Of a stretch of 64,000 nt of DNA, positions 8,958 to 17,967 are shown one piece after another (the first letter of the stretch is position 1; the number at the start of each line of letters is the position of its first letter). The DNA is taken from assembly GCA_023512475.1 (NCBI GenBank), contig JAILZL010000002.1, forward strand, positions 1 to 64,000, read 5' to 3'. The notes under the pieces were generated by a model. The model did not search any database and was not told the origin of the DNA. It worked only from the letters and a program-made list of their open reading frames with translations. Source of the stretch: Syntrophobacterales bacterium (GTDB lineage Bacteria; Desulfobacterota; Desulfobaccia; Desulfobaccales; 0-14-0-80-60-11). The translations under genes were made by a program, and so were the position numbers.

Positions 8958-9898
8958 CAGTGCCCCCCTCCTTTGGCCGGGGCCAGGCTCACCAGATCCG
9001 CCGGGGTGAGCACCAGATCCAAAAAGAGCTTCACCGTCAAGGACAGCACGATGATGGCCAGCAGGATGCGGATCTGCTCCCCTTTGAGACGCTTGCCCGC
9101 CAGGGCGCCGAACTGCGCCCCGATGGTGGAGCCCGCCAGCAGAATGAGGGCCAACAGGAGATCCACCGTGCGGTTGACGATGGCCTGCTGCAGGGTGACG
9201 TTGGCGGAGGTGATCACGATCTGGAAGAGGTCGGTGCCGATGGCCACGATGGTGGGCATGCCGATGATGTAGATCATGGCGGGCACCATGATGAAGCCGC
9301 CTCCCACCCCCAACAGGGCCGCCATGATGCCCACGATGGTGCCGATGGAAAAGGGGAAGATGGCGGAGGTCTCCAGCCCGGAGCGGGCGAAGTGCATCCT
9401 CAGGGGCAGCCGGGCAAAGAGCTGGGCCAGCTTGGGCTCCGAGGGGGCCACAGCGGCGGAGTCGAACCCGGCGCCGCGGCTGCGCCGGATGGTGCGCAGG
9501 CTTTCCACAAACATGGCGCCGCCCACCAGACCCAGCATGAGGACATAGACCACCTTCATGACGAACTCAAAATTGCCGATGGCCCTCAGCACCTTCACCA
9601 GTTGCACGCCGATAGTGCCGCCGGTGATGCCGCCCAAAAGAATGACCAGGCCCAGCTTGAAATCCACGTTGCCCAGGCGCCAGTGCGCAAAGGCGCCGGA
9701 ACTGGCCGCGGCCACGATCTGGCAGGAATCCGAGGCCGCCGCCACCGCCGGCGGGATGCCGATCATCATCATCAACGGCGTCAGCAGAAACCCGCCCCCC
9801 ACCCCAAAGAGGCCGGAGAGGAACCCCACCAGGCCGCCGATGCCGATGACCAGGAAGAAATTGATGCTCATGCCGGCAATGGGAAGATAAATCTCCAC
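8957..9898 (-). CDS. TauE/SafE-family sulfite/organosulfonate exporter
   Basis: This is a polytopic permease of 313 aa with two DUF81 repeats: a first block around GGLVGFLSGLFGVGGGFLLTP and a second around IVGIMAALLGVGGGFIMVP. Both repeats carry the family GVGGG signature. It probably exports sulfite or a C2 sulfonate. The GTG start is set by AGGAGGGG five bases upstream. It is first of a three-gene operon with TIGR02186 and USP. In a sulfur-cycling anaerobe sulfite efflux would be plausible, but the substrate is inferred. Confidence 0.9.
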   Translation of the reverse strand: MEIYLPIAGMSINFFLVIGIGGLVGFLSGLFGVGGGFLLTPLMMMIGIPPAVAAASDSCQIVAAASSGAFAHWRLGNVDFKLGLVILLGGITGGTIGVQLVKVLRAIGNFEFVMKVVYVLMLGLVGGAMFVESLRTIRRSRGAGFDSAAVAPSEPKLAQLFARLPLRMHFARSGLETSAIFPFSIGTIVGIMAALLGVGGGFIMVPAMIYIIGMPTIVAIGTDLFQIVITSANVTLQQAIVNRTVDLLLALILLAGSTIGAQFGALAGKRLKGEQIRILLAIIVLSLTVKLFLDLVLTPADLVSLAPAKGGGH

Positions 9899-10048
9899 CT
9901 GCCCCTCCTATGACGAGATGATTTAACCCCTATCAGACTATACCGCCGCGGCCGGGAGGTCAAGCATGGAAATCATCACGGGAAAATGGCTCAGACCGCA
10001 GGGCGGTGACCCGACGTCGGCAGCGGGGATTGAAAAGGGGCTCGGCGC

Positions 10049-10459
10049 TCAGGCCGAAGGGGCTTTCAGGGTCGCCAGTTCCTGCTGCATCCGCCGCCAT
10101 TCCAGGGCCCGTTTCACGGTGATGAGAATGGCCTCCTTGCGGAAGGGCTTGGTGATGAAGTCGTAGGCCCCTTTCTCCACCGCTTCTTCCGCCGTCTCCA
10201 GGGTACCGTAGGCGGTGATGATGACGATGGGGATTTGCGCATCAATCTTCCGGATAATGTCGATGAGATCGATGCCGTCCACCAGGGGCATCTTCAGGTC
10301 GCTGATGACCAGGTCGTAGGACTTCTCCTTCAGCAGCTGGCTCACTTCCAAAGGGTTGTTGGTGGTATCCACCTCATAGCCGGTGCGGTCGGTGAGGATG
10401 GTTTTGAGGAGCCGCAGCATGTTGGGCTCATCATCCACCACCAGGATACGCTCCCTCAT
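10049..10459 (-). CDS. Stand-alone response regulator receiver
   Basis: This 136-aa protein is a CheY-like receiver alone, with no output domain. It shows RILVVDDEPN at the N-terminus, the phospho-acceptor Asp54 in ISDLKMP, the ITAYG switch threonine region and the ITKPF lysine. The sequence resembles NtrC-type receivers. It follows the sensor kinase gene after 54 bases on the same strand, so it is likely that kinase's partner, signalling by protein-protein contact or phosphorelay. Confidence 0.92.
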   Translation of the reverse strand: MRERILVVDDEPNMLRLLKTILTDRTGYEVDTTNNPLEVSQLLKEKSYDLVISDLKMPLVDGIDLIDIIRKIDAQIPIVIITAYGTLETAEEAVEKGAYDFITKPFRKEAILITVKRALEWRRMQQELATLKAPSA

Positions 10460-10513
10460 AATCCTTCTCCTCTGCGTGCCGATCCCGGGAAGTGCTCCCC
10501 GACCCCGGCCGCC

Positions 10514-12928
10514 TTACAGGCCGTAGCCCCCCGCCAAAAAACCCAGCGGCTGCTCTTTGACCTCCGCCTCCGGGGGCGCGGCGACGGCTTCGCCCACCAC
10601 CGGCAGGTACACGGTAAAGGTGGTGCCATGTTTGTCGGGGTATTCCGAGGCGGGGAAACTGGTGAAGACGATGTTCCCGCCGTATTTGCTGACGATGCCG
10701 TAACTGGTGGACAGCCCCAGGCCGGTGCCCTCCCCCGTCTTTTTGGTGGTGAAGAAGGGGTCGAAAATCTTGTTCTGCACCTCCCGGGGAATACCGTTGC
10801 CGGTGTCGTGGAACTCGATGGCGACCCGCCTGCCATCCGGGGTGGGGTGGGCCTTCACCGTCAGCACTCCCCCCCCGCGCATGGCATCAATGGCATTGTT
10901 GATGAGATTGATGAACACCTGCTGCAGCTCCCGGGGATCGCCGGCCACCCGGGGCAGGGAGGGGGCAATGTCCGCCTCCAGACGGATCTTTTTGGTGAGC
11001 AGGGAGTTGCGCACCACCGCCAGCATCTTGCCCAGCACGGCGTTGAGATCGGCGCTGGATTCGCTCTTTTCCGGAGCCCGGGCGAAGGTGAGGAGATTCT
11101 CCACGATCTTTTTGCACTTCAGCCCTTCTTCCTCAATGATCTTCAACGTCTCCTGGATCTCCGGATACGGTTCGGCCTGCTCGATGAGGTGCTCCGTAAA
11201 CCCCAGGATCACCGCGATGGGATTGTTGATCTCATGGGCCACCCCGGCGGCCAGGGTGCCGATGGAGGCCAGCTTCTCCATGTTGATGAGCCGGTCCTCG
11301 AAGGTCTTCCGGCCGGTGATGTCCCGGGAGATGATCTCATAGGAGTAGATCTGGTCCGCGTCATCCTTCAGGCCCACGATACTGGTGGAGAACCAGAACT
11401 CCCGGTCGCCGATGGTCACCTGGTGCCGTTTGCTCCGCACCCGGCCGGTCTCCCGGATCTCCCGCAGCCACTCCAGATGGAAATCCGCCGACTTGGGGGA
11501 AAAGATCTCATAGAGGCTCCGGCCGATAAAGTCCTCGGGGGTGCGCGGCACTGAGGCGGGGTCCCGGTCCGGGACGCTCTCCAGGGCCCGGGAAAAGAGG
11601 CGCGCCGCAAAATTGTTGATGGACAAAATATGACCCTCGGCGTCCACGGTATAGATCAGGTCGGCGGCGTTCTCCACCAGGGCCTGGTAACGGGCCTCCG
11701 ACTTCCGGAGCTCCTCCCGCTGCCGGTTCACCTCCTCCTCCAGGCTGGCGGAGAACTGGGCCTCATAGCGGAAATTGAGGAGCAGGATGGTGCCGGAGAG
11801 GACAAAGAAGCCGATGATCACCTGCAGCAGGAACTGGCGCCGGTAGAGGGTGTGGACCACCCCCTCCACCTCGCTTACCGGGGCCACCACCGCCACGGAC
11901 CAGGACGGCGCCCGCTCATTCTGGGTCCCGAAGGGGGGCTCGGAGAGGCGCACCGGGGTGTAGGCGATGAGCTTGCGAATTTCCCCGGCCATGCCCCCGT
12001 GCCAACCGGAGATATACACCCCCCAGCCCTCCTGACCGGTGAGCATCTTCTCCCGCTGGATCTCGTTGATGGCGTCAAAGGAGATGGCCGGCATGCGCTC
12101 TTTGCGCACCGTGAAGGCATTCTTGCCGATGAACTCCCGCTCCGGATGGCTCAGAAAGAGCCCCTGATCGTCCATGATCCAGGCGTACCCGGTCTTGCCG
12201 CTGGTGATGCCCCGGGTGAATTTCTCCGCCAGATGGTGGGCGTCCACGTAAAAGGCCGTCACTCCGCTGAAGGCGCCGCTGGGGTGAGGGTGGAATTCGT
12301 CCACCGATTCCTCGTAGGTGGGGATCGCCACCACCATGATGAGCCGCCCCACATAACGGGGCACCGTGGTGGAGACCCTGCCCACATAAATGCGCCCCTT
12401 GTTTTCCACCTGCTTGGCCCAGAGGAACCACGGCTCCTTCGTGAAATCCCCCCGGATCTCGTAGTCCAGACTGCGGTCGTCCACCAGAAAGGCCCGGGTG
12501 CCTTCCCGGTTCACCCGGCGGATCTCCACCACCCCCTCGCTCCGCACGCTGGCCAGGGTGGCCCGCATCCGGTTGGCCCAGGTCAGCCGTTCCAGATACT
12601 GGATGGAGGGGGAAAGGTTGAGGGTGGTGAGTTCCCGTTTGAGAAAATCAAAGTCCTGCTCCAACAGGCGGGCGGATTGCCGGGCCAGGGAGAGCTGCTG
12701 CAGGTTGAAGTCCTCCTTGACGATCTCCCGCATCTGGCCCAAAGACTTCATGCCCAGATAGAGGCCAAGGGTGAGAAGGAGGAGGTTTAAGGTCAGGATG
12801 ATGCCCAGGGCGTGGCGGGAAAACAGAAAAGGAAAGCGCCGGAGGAAACTGGTGGCCTTGACCTTCCCCTCTGGAGGCGTCCCGGGGCTCCGCACCGGGG
12901 CGGAGGATGGATTTTCCATAATACTCAT
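10514..12928 (-). CDS. Sensor histidine kinase with periplasmic Cache domain and PAS
   Basis: This is a membrane sensor kinase of about 804 aa. Order: TM1 (residues 42-60), a long periplasmic region of about 300 residues typical of dCache (with FYVDAHHLAEKF and GYAWIMDDQGLFL), TM2 (367-386), a short coiled coil, PAS (SEARYQALVENAADLIYTV), HisKA with H-box GVAHEINNP, and HATPase with NLINNAIDAM, DTGNGI and GTGLGLS. It is of NtrB/ZraS type and probably senses a small periplasmic ligand. An in-frame TTG lies one codon upstream, and an ATG at 12919 is another option. It pairs with the receiver downstream. Confidence 0.93.
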   Translation of the reverse strand: MSIMENPSSAPVRSPGTPPEGKVKATSFLRRFPFLFSRHALGIILTLNLLLLTLGLYLGMKSLGQMREIVKEDFNLQQLSLARQSARLLEQDFDFLKRELTTLNLSPSIQYLERLTWANRMRATLASVRSEGVVEIRRVNREGTRAFLVDDRSLDYEIRGDFTKEPWFLWAKQVENKGRIYVGRVSTTVPRYVGRLIMVVAIPTYEESVDEFHPHPSGAFSGVTAFYVDAHHLAEKFTRGITSGKTGYAWIMDDQGLFLSHPEREFIGKNAFTVRKERMPAISFDAINEIQREKMLTGQEGWGVYISGWHGGMAGEIRKLIAYTPVRLSEPPFGTQNERAPSWSVAVVAPVSEVEGVVHTLYRRQFLLQVIIGFFVLSGTILLLNFRYEAQFSASLEEEVNRQREELRKSEARYQALVENAADLIYTVDAEGHILSINNFAARLFSRALESVPDRDPASVPRTPEDFIGRSLYEIFSPKSADFHLEWLREIRETGRVRSKRHQVTIGDREFWFSTSIVGLKDDADQIYSYEIISRDITGRKTFEDRLINMEKLASIGTLAAGVAHEINNPIAVILGFTEHLIEQAEPYPEIQETLKIIEEEGLKCKKIVENLLTFARAPEKSESSADLNAVLGKMLAVVRNSLLTKKIRLEADIAPSLPRVAGDPRELQQVFINLINNAIDAMRGGGVLTVKAHPTPDGRRVAIEFHDTGNGIPREVQNKIFDPFFTTKKTGEGTGLGLSTSYGIVSKYGGNIVFTSFPASEYPDKHGTTFTVYLPVVGEAVAAPPEAEVKEQPLGFLAGGYGL

Positions 12929-13117
12929 CAACTTATCTTACCGCATCCGCCGCAGCACGGTCAAGGCCGGAAACCCCGGGCGACCTCTCCGGCGCCCCGG
13001 GTGGATATGGGTTTTATTCTTCCCGGGGAGTGTGATACAAGGTACGATGACGCACGGGGAAGGGACCGGATGGGGGGATGACCCGCGCCTTGGCCCTCTC
13101 CCCGCCCGCGTGAGGCG

Positions 13118-14491
13118 ATGAGGGCCTTCTTCCGGAACCGGCTGCTCCCGTACAGCAAGCTCCCCCAGACCTATTTTGTGGGCGGATTTGCCGCCGTCAT
13201 TCTCCTGGGCACCGGTCTTCTGCTCCTGCCCTGGGCCCAGACCCGGGGGGAGGTGGGTCTGGTGGACGCCCTCTTCACCGCCACCTCCGCGGTGTGCGTC
13301 ACCGGCCTGGTGGTGGTGGACACCGGCACCGCCTTCACCCCCTTCGGGCAGGTGATCATCCTCTTTCTCATCCAGTTGGGGGGGCTGGGCATCATGACCT
13401 TCGCCGCCCTGGCCTACCTGATGCTGGGCCGGCGTCTGTCCCTGGCCTCCCAGGCCGCCTTGCATGACGCCTTCTTCCAGCGGGATCTGGGGGTGGCTTT
13501 CCGGCAGCGGTTCCGGCAGATTCTCCTTCTGGTGGGGCTGACGGAGCTGCTCGGCACCCTCCTTTTGACCGCCGCCTTGGTATACCGGGGCACCCCGGTT
13601 CCCCGGGCCCTGTTCTCCGCGGTGTTCCATGCCGTCTCCGCCTTCTGCAACGCCGGCTTTTCCCTCTACCGGGACAACCTCATGGGCTTACGGGACAGCC
13701 CGATGGTCCTGGCCACGGTCATGAGCCTCATCGTCCTGGGGGGGCTGGGTCATCTGGTGCTGGCGGATCTCCTGGAGCAGGGCCGCCGGCGTCTGGGGCG
13801 GCGGCCGGAGAGCCCGCTGCCTCTCAGCCTCCACTCCCGGGTGGTGCTGCGCACCACCGCGGCCCTCATCCTGGCGGGGACGCTGGGGCTGCTGCTGTTC
13901 GGCCTGACCCCGGGGGAAACCACCTGGCTCCAACGGCTGAGCGCCGCCCTGTTTCAGTCGGTCACCGCCCGCACCGCCGGCTTCAACACCGTGGACATCG
14001 GCCTCCTGCCCCCGGCGTCCCTGCTGCTGCTGACGCTCCTGATGTTCATCGGCGGCTCCCCGGGGTCCTGCGCCGGGGGGGTGAAAACCACCGCCCTGGC
14101 CATCTCCCTGGCGGAATTCCGGGCGAAGCTCAAAGGGGAGGAGGAAGTGGTGCTTCTGGAGCGGCGGGTGCCCAAGCCGGTGCTGGACCGCACCGTGGTC
14201 CTGGTACGACTGGCGGTGCTCTGGAATCTCCTGGGGCTTCTCATCCTCCTCACCACCGAGGCGGGGCGGGGCGGGGCAGGTTTCCAGGAGGTGCTGTTCG
14301 AGCAGATCTCGGCCTTCGGCACCGTGGGCCTGTCCACCGGCCTGACGGACAAACTCAGCCTGGCGGGACGCCTGTGGCTCATCGCCACCATGTTCGTGGG
14401 GCGGGTGGGGCCTTTGACCCTGGCCCTGGGCATCCTTCCGGGCCGCCCCTCTCATGTCAGATATCCCGCAGACAGGATTCTCATCGGATGA
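13118..14491 (+). CDS. trkH: TrkH-family potassium uptake protein
   Basis: This is the integral membrane K+ translocating subunit (457 aa). The four filter-loop repeats are visible as TATSAVCVTGL, FCNAGFS, ARTAGFNTVDIG and FGTVGLSTGL, giving one glycine-containing filter each. Its stop overlaps the ATG of trkA (ATGA), so the pair is translationally coupled. The 5' end is in a 186-base divergent gap with the sensor kinase. Confidence 0.95.
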   Translation: MRAFFRNRLLPYSKLPQTYFVGGFAAVILLGTGLLLLPWAQTRGEVGLVDALFTATSAVCVTGLVVVDTGTAFTPFGQVIILFLIQLGGLGIMTFAALAYLMLGRRLSLASQAALHDAFFQRDLGVAFRQRFRQILLLVGLTELLGTLLLTAALVYRGTPVPRALFSAVFHAVSAFCNAGFSLYRDNLMGLRDSPMVLATVMSLIVLGGLGHLVLADLLEQGRRRLGRRPESPLPLSLHSRVVLRTTAALILAGTLGLLLFGLTPGETTWLQRLSAALFQSVTARTAGFNTVDIGLLPPASLLLLTLLMFIGGSPGSCAGGVKTTALAISLAEFRAKLKGEEEVVLLERRVPKPVLDRTVVLVRLAVLWNLLGLLILLTTEAGRGGAGFQEVLFEQISAFGTVGLSTGLTDKLSLAGRLWLIATMFVGRVGPLTLALGILPGRPSHVRYPADRILIG

Positions 14492-15162
14492 AGAACAAAA
14501 AGCACGTGGTGGTCATTGGCCTGGGGGAGTTCGGCCGGGAGCTGGCCCTCCAGTTGGCCCGGGAGTGCGAAGTCCTGGCCCTGGACCGGGACGAGCGCAT
14601 GGTGGAGCAGATCCTGGACCGGGTGCAGCGGGCCCTGATCCTGGACGTCCGGGATTATCAGGCCCTGAGTTCCGTGGTCACCCCGGACTTCGATGAAGGG
14701 GTGGTGAGCATGGCCGAGAGCCTGGAATCCAGTATTTTGGCCACCCTGCACCTGAAGAAAATCGGCGTCAGGCGCATCTGGGCCAAGGCCACCACCGAAG
14801 ACCACGCCGCCATCCTCCGGGCCATCGGCGCCGACGAGATCATCTTCCCGGAGCGGGAGACGGCCCGCCGCCTGGCCGCCCACCTCATCAACCCCAACCT
14901 CCTGGATTTTGTGCCCCTCGAGGAAGATTACCGGGTCATGGACGTGGCTCCGCCGGATGAGTTTTACGGCCACACCCTGGCGGAGCTGGACCTGCGCAAA
15001 CGCTTCGGGGTCTTCGTGCTGGCCGTCAAGGAGCTGGTGCCCATGCGCTTCGTCTTCCTGCCGCCGCCGGACTTTGTCATCAAGCCCAGCGACATCCTGG
15101 TGATGATCGGCCGGGAGGCGGACCTCATGCGCCTGAGTCCCGGGGTGGGCAGGCGGGCCTAA
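14488..15162 (+). CDS. trkA: TrkA/KtrA-type RCK regulator of potassium uptake
   Basis: This cytoplasmic gating subunit for TrkH (224 aa) has an RCK-N Rossmann fold with VVVIGLGEFGRE and an acidic DRDE after the second strand for nucleotide binding, then an RCK-C domain (FVLAVKELVPMRF...DILVMIGRE). The start at 14488 gives the family N-terminus and the ATGA overlap with trkH; the frame is open upstream to 14374 inside trkH. It converges with the transporter gene and overlaps its end by 4 bases. Confidence 0.94.
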   Translation: MKNKKHVVVIGLGEFGRELALQLARECEVLALDRDERMVEQILDRVQRALILDVRDYQALSSVVTPDFDEGVVSMAESLESSILATLHLKKIGVRRIWAKATTEDHAAILRAIGADEIIFPERETARRLAAHLINPNLLDFVPLEEDYRVMDVAPPDEFYGHTLAELDLRKRFGVFVLAVKELVPMRFVFLPPPDFVIKPSDILVMIGREADLMRLSPGVGRRA

Positions 15163-16877
15163 TACCACCACAGGAGATAAAACATGGACAACACTATGGT
15201 GAGAAGCATGGGCGGCAGGCAGGCCTTCAGATAGGCCGTAAAGCTGATGGGGTGGCCGGCCCGCTCCGCCAGCCCCACCGTCACCACGTTGGCGGAGGCG
15301 CCGATCATGGTGCCGTTTCCCCCCAGACAGGCCCCCAGGGCCAGGGCCCACCACAGCACCCCGCTCTGGGCCCCGGGCAGGCTCTGGTTCAGGAAGGCCA
15401 CGATGGGGAGCATGGTGGCGGTGAAGGGGATGTTGTCGATGAGGGCGCTGGCCACCGCGGAGACCCACAGCACCAGCACCACCGCCCGGGGGAGGGAATC
15501 CCCGGACAGCTGCCGCACCCCTTCCGCCAGGAACTGGATGAGCCCCGCCTCCTCCGCCCCCGCAATGATGATAAACAGGGCCATGAAGAAGACCAGGGTG
15601 GGCCACTCCACCTCCCGCTCCAGCATCTCCACGATGTCCACCCCGGAAAAGATGAGGAGGAGGGAGGCGCCGGTGAGGGCCGCCACCGACGGCTCCATGT
15701 GCAGGGTGCCATGGATGATGAAGAGGAAGATGGTCAGGCCGAGAAAGCCCAGGCCGAAGCCCAAAAGCCGGCGGTCGGTGAGACGGTGCTCCGCCTTGAG
15801 CCGGGCCAGGGTGGCAGCGAAGTCACCCACCTGCGCCCGCCGGTAGTCCCGGCGGTACCAGAAGAGAAAGAACGCCACCGCCGCCGCCAGGCCCACCACG
15901 CAGATGCCGGTGAGCTGCTGCAGGAACTGGGCGAAAGTAAGGTTGGCATACGAGCCGATGAGGATATTGGGGGGATCACCGATGAGGGTGGCCGTCCCCC
16001 CCACGTTGGAAGCAAAGACCTCGGGGATGAGAAGACTCAGGGGCGGAATCCTCAGGGTCAGGGCGATCTCCAGGGTCACCGGGATCATGAGCAGCATGGT
16101 GGTGACATTGTCCAGGAAGGCGGAGAACAAGGCGGTGATGCCCATGAGCATGCCGGCCAGGATGAAGACATTGCCCCGGGCCGCACCATACGCCCGGGCC
16201 GCCAGCCAGGGGAAGAGGCCCGTCCTTTTCAGCACCCCCACGAAGATCATCATCCCCAGGAGCAGGAAGATGACATTGAGGTCCACCCCGTGCATGGCGT
16301 CCTCAAAGGAGATGATGAAGAAACGGGGGTCAAGGACGCCCAGGGTGTAAGAGACAAAAAGGGTCAGGGCGGCGCCCAGGAGGGCCGCCAGGGTGCGATG
16401 CAGCCACTCCAGGGCGATGAGGAGATACACCAGGGCCAGGATGCCCGCGGCCAGCCAGAAGGCCGGGGTGATCTGGCGTTCCAGGGTCAGCTCGGCCACG
16501 GCGGCGAAGTGGCGGCGCCCTTTGCCGTCAGTGTCCCCGCCGTGCACCAGAAGGGGCAGGGGCGCCGAGGTGCGCCAGGCGGGTTTGGACGCCTGCAGCG
16601 CCACCCGGGCGGCCGGGAGGGTCCCGGCGGGAAGGAGAAAATCGCCGGCGAAACTGCCCCGGTTGCTGCTTGTCAGCTCCTCTGCCTCCCCCAGGGGCCG
16701 GACCGGACGGCCGTCCACCAGCACCACCAGGTGAGCCCCGGCCACCCCTTTTCCCTGGGAACTTTTGACCGTCCCGGCCACGCGCAGGAGATCCGCCGCC
16801 AGACCGCGGCCGGCAATACCCAGCAGCATCAGGGCCAGAAACAGGCCACCCACCAGATACCTGCGGGTCGGCTTCAC
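15159..16877 (-). CDS. SLC13/ArsB-type ion transporter with N-terminal exported domain
   Basis: This is a 572-aa protein with a signal-like helix (residues about 8-28), then about 100 residues of exported beta-rich sequence resembling a carboxypeptidase-regulatory-like domain (GTVKSSQGKGVAGAHLVVLV). A CitMHS/ArsB/NhaD-type permease follows with a dozen helices, including IPEVFASNVGGTATLIGDPPN and the second half SALIDNIPFTAT...GGNGTMIGASAN. The two DNxP/GG-T-N motif pairs mark the two inverted halves. The substrate is unknown (dicarboxylate, sulfate or Na+/H+ are possible). It is co-transcribed behind a tandem USP (4-base overlap). Confidence 0.85.
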   Translation of the reverse strand: MKPTRRYLVGGLFLALMLLGIAGRGLAADLLRVAGTVKSSQGKGVAGAHLVVLVDGRPVRPLGEAEELTSSNRGSFAGDFLLPAGTLPAARVALQASKPAWRTSAPLPLLVHGGDTDGKGRRHFAAVAELTLERQITPAFWLAAGILALVYLLIALEWLHRTLAALLGAALTLFVSYTLGVLDPRFFIISFEDAMHGVDLNVIFLLLGMMIFVGVLKRTGLFPWLAARAYGAARGNVFILAGMLMGITALFSAFLDNVTTMLLMIPVTLEIALTLRIPPLSLLIPEVFASNVGGTATLIGDPPNILIGSYANLTFAQFLQQLTGICVVGLAAAVAFFLFWYRRDYRRAQVGDFAATLARLKAEHRLTDRRLLGFGLGFLGLTIFLFIIHGTLHMEPSVAALTGASLLLIFSGVDIVEMLEREVEWPTLVFFMALFIIIAGAEEAGLIQFLAEGVRQLSGDSLPRAVVLVLWVSAVASALIDNIPFTATMLPIVAFLNQSLPGAQSGVLWWALALGACLGGNGTMIGASANVVTVGLAERAGHPISFTAYLKACLPPMLLTIVLSMFYLLWWY

Positions 16878-17833
16878 GGGTACACCACCGCCGTGGCGGA
16901 CCGGGTGGCAAGATGCACCACCCGGCTGGTGACGCTGCCCAGCAGGAGCTTGGCCAGCCCCGAGAGCCCCCGGCTGCCCATGTAAATCAGGGGACAGCCC
17001 TGATCTTCGGCAGTCCGGGCGATGGTGTCTCCCGGGTCCCCCAAAAGCAGCAGTTCCGCTGCCATCTCTTCCAGGCCTGCCGCCGCCAGCAGGTGCCGCC
17101 CCTGCTGCAGAACCCGCTCGCCCTGCTCCTTCCAGAGGTCCCAGGTCTCCGGGGGGCTTTCCCCCGCCCCCAGGAGGGCCACATCCACGACATGCAAAAG
17201 CACCAGGGCCGGTGCGGGAGGGCGGCAGGCCGCCACCAGCCCCGCGGCCTGGCGCAGGGCCGCCAGGCTGGCCTCCGAGCCATCCAGGGGCACCAGCACG
17301 GGGAAAAGACCCGCGGGCGGCGCCGGGCCCTCCGCCAGGGGCGCCACCACCACCGTCAGCTTCTCCGCCAACGACAGCACCCGCCGGGTGACGCTCCCCA
17401 AGAGCAGGGCCTTCAGAGGGGAGAGGCCCCGGCGGCCCATGATGATGTGGGAGAAAGCCCCTTTGTGGGCCCGGGCCACAATTTCATCCCCCACCCGGCC
17501 TTCTGCCACCTCCAGCTCGATGGGCGCCGCCACCCCCTGGGAGCGCAGCCATTTGCGGCCTTCCTCCAGGACCGGGTAGACCTCCTCTTCCAGATGGCGC
17601 TGCCGCAGGCGCTGCCAGTCCGGCTCCTGGGTGAGGCGGGCGACGCGCAGGTCCACATTTTGCACATGGCGGGCCACATAGCTGCCGCCCACCACCATCA
17701 GCAGGGTCAGGCCCGAAACCGCCTCCCCGCCGGCAAGGCTGAGGCGGGCCGCCACCTCCAGGGCCTGCCGGGCCCCGGGGCTGCCGTCGTAGGGGAGGAG
17801 AATCCGGGTCACCGGATAGGGGAGCGGACTCAT
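16874..17833 (-). CDS. Tandem universal stress protein
   Basis: This 319-aa protein consists of two USP domains. Domain 1 begins RILLPYDGSPGARQAL and has G-2x-G-9x-GS in GRRGLSPLKALLLGS. Domain 2 begins VLVPLDGSEASLAAL and has GSRGLSGLAKLLLGS. Both are therefore likely to bind ATP. It overlaps the start of the downstream SLC13-type transporter by 4 bases, suggesting it regulates that transporter, as USPs do for some ion carriers; this is inferred. Confidence 0.92.
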   Translation of the reverse strand: MSPLPYPVTRILLPYDGSPGARQALEVAARLSLAGGEAVSGLTLLMVVGGSYVARHVQNVDLRVARLTQEPDWQRLRQRHLEEEVYPVLEEGRKWLRSQGVAAPIELEVAEGRVGDEIVARAHKGAFSHIIMGRRGLSPLKALLLGSVTRRVLSLAEKLTVVVAPLAEGPAPPAGLFPVLVPLDGSEASLAALRQAAGLVAACRPPAPALVLLHVVDVALLGAGESPPETWDLWKEQGERVLQQGRHLLAAAGLEEMAAELLLLGDPGDTIARTAEDQGCPLIYMGSRGLSGLAKLLLGSVTSRVVHLATRSATAVVYP

Positions 17834-17967
17834 GGGCGCACCCTCCTTTCAGGGCGTGTCTGGGACAGCTGGCTTCAAGGATATCACCCCGGCATCTTCG
17901 AGGCGAGATGAATTCCGCCGCCGGCTCGCGTCTTGACCCATAGGGCCGTCTCGCATAAGCTGAGGGC

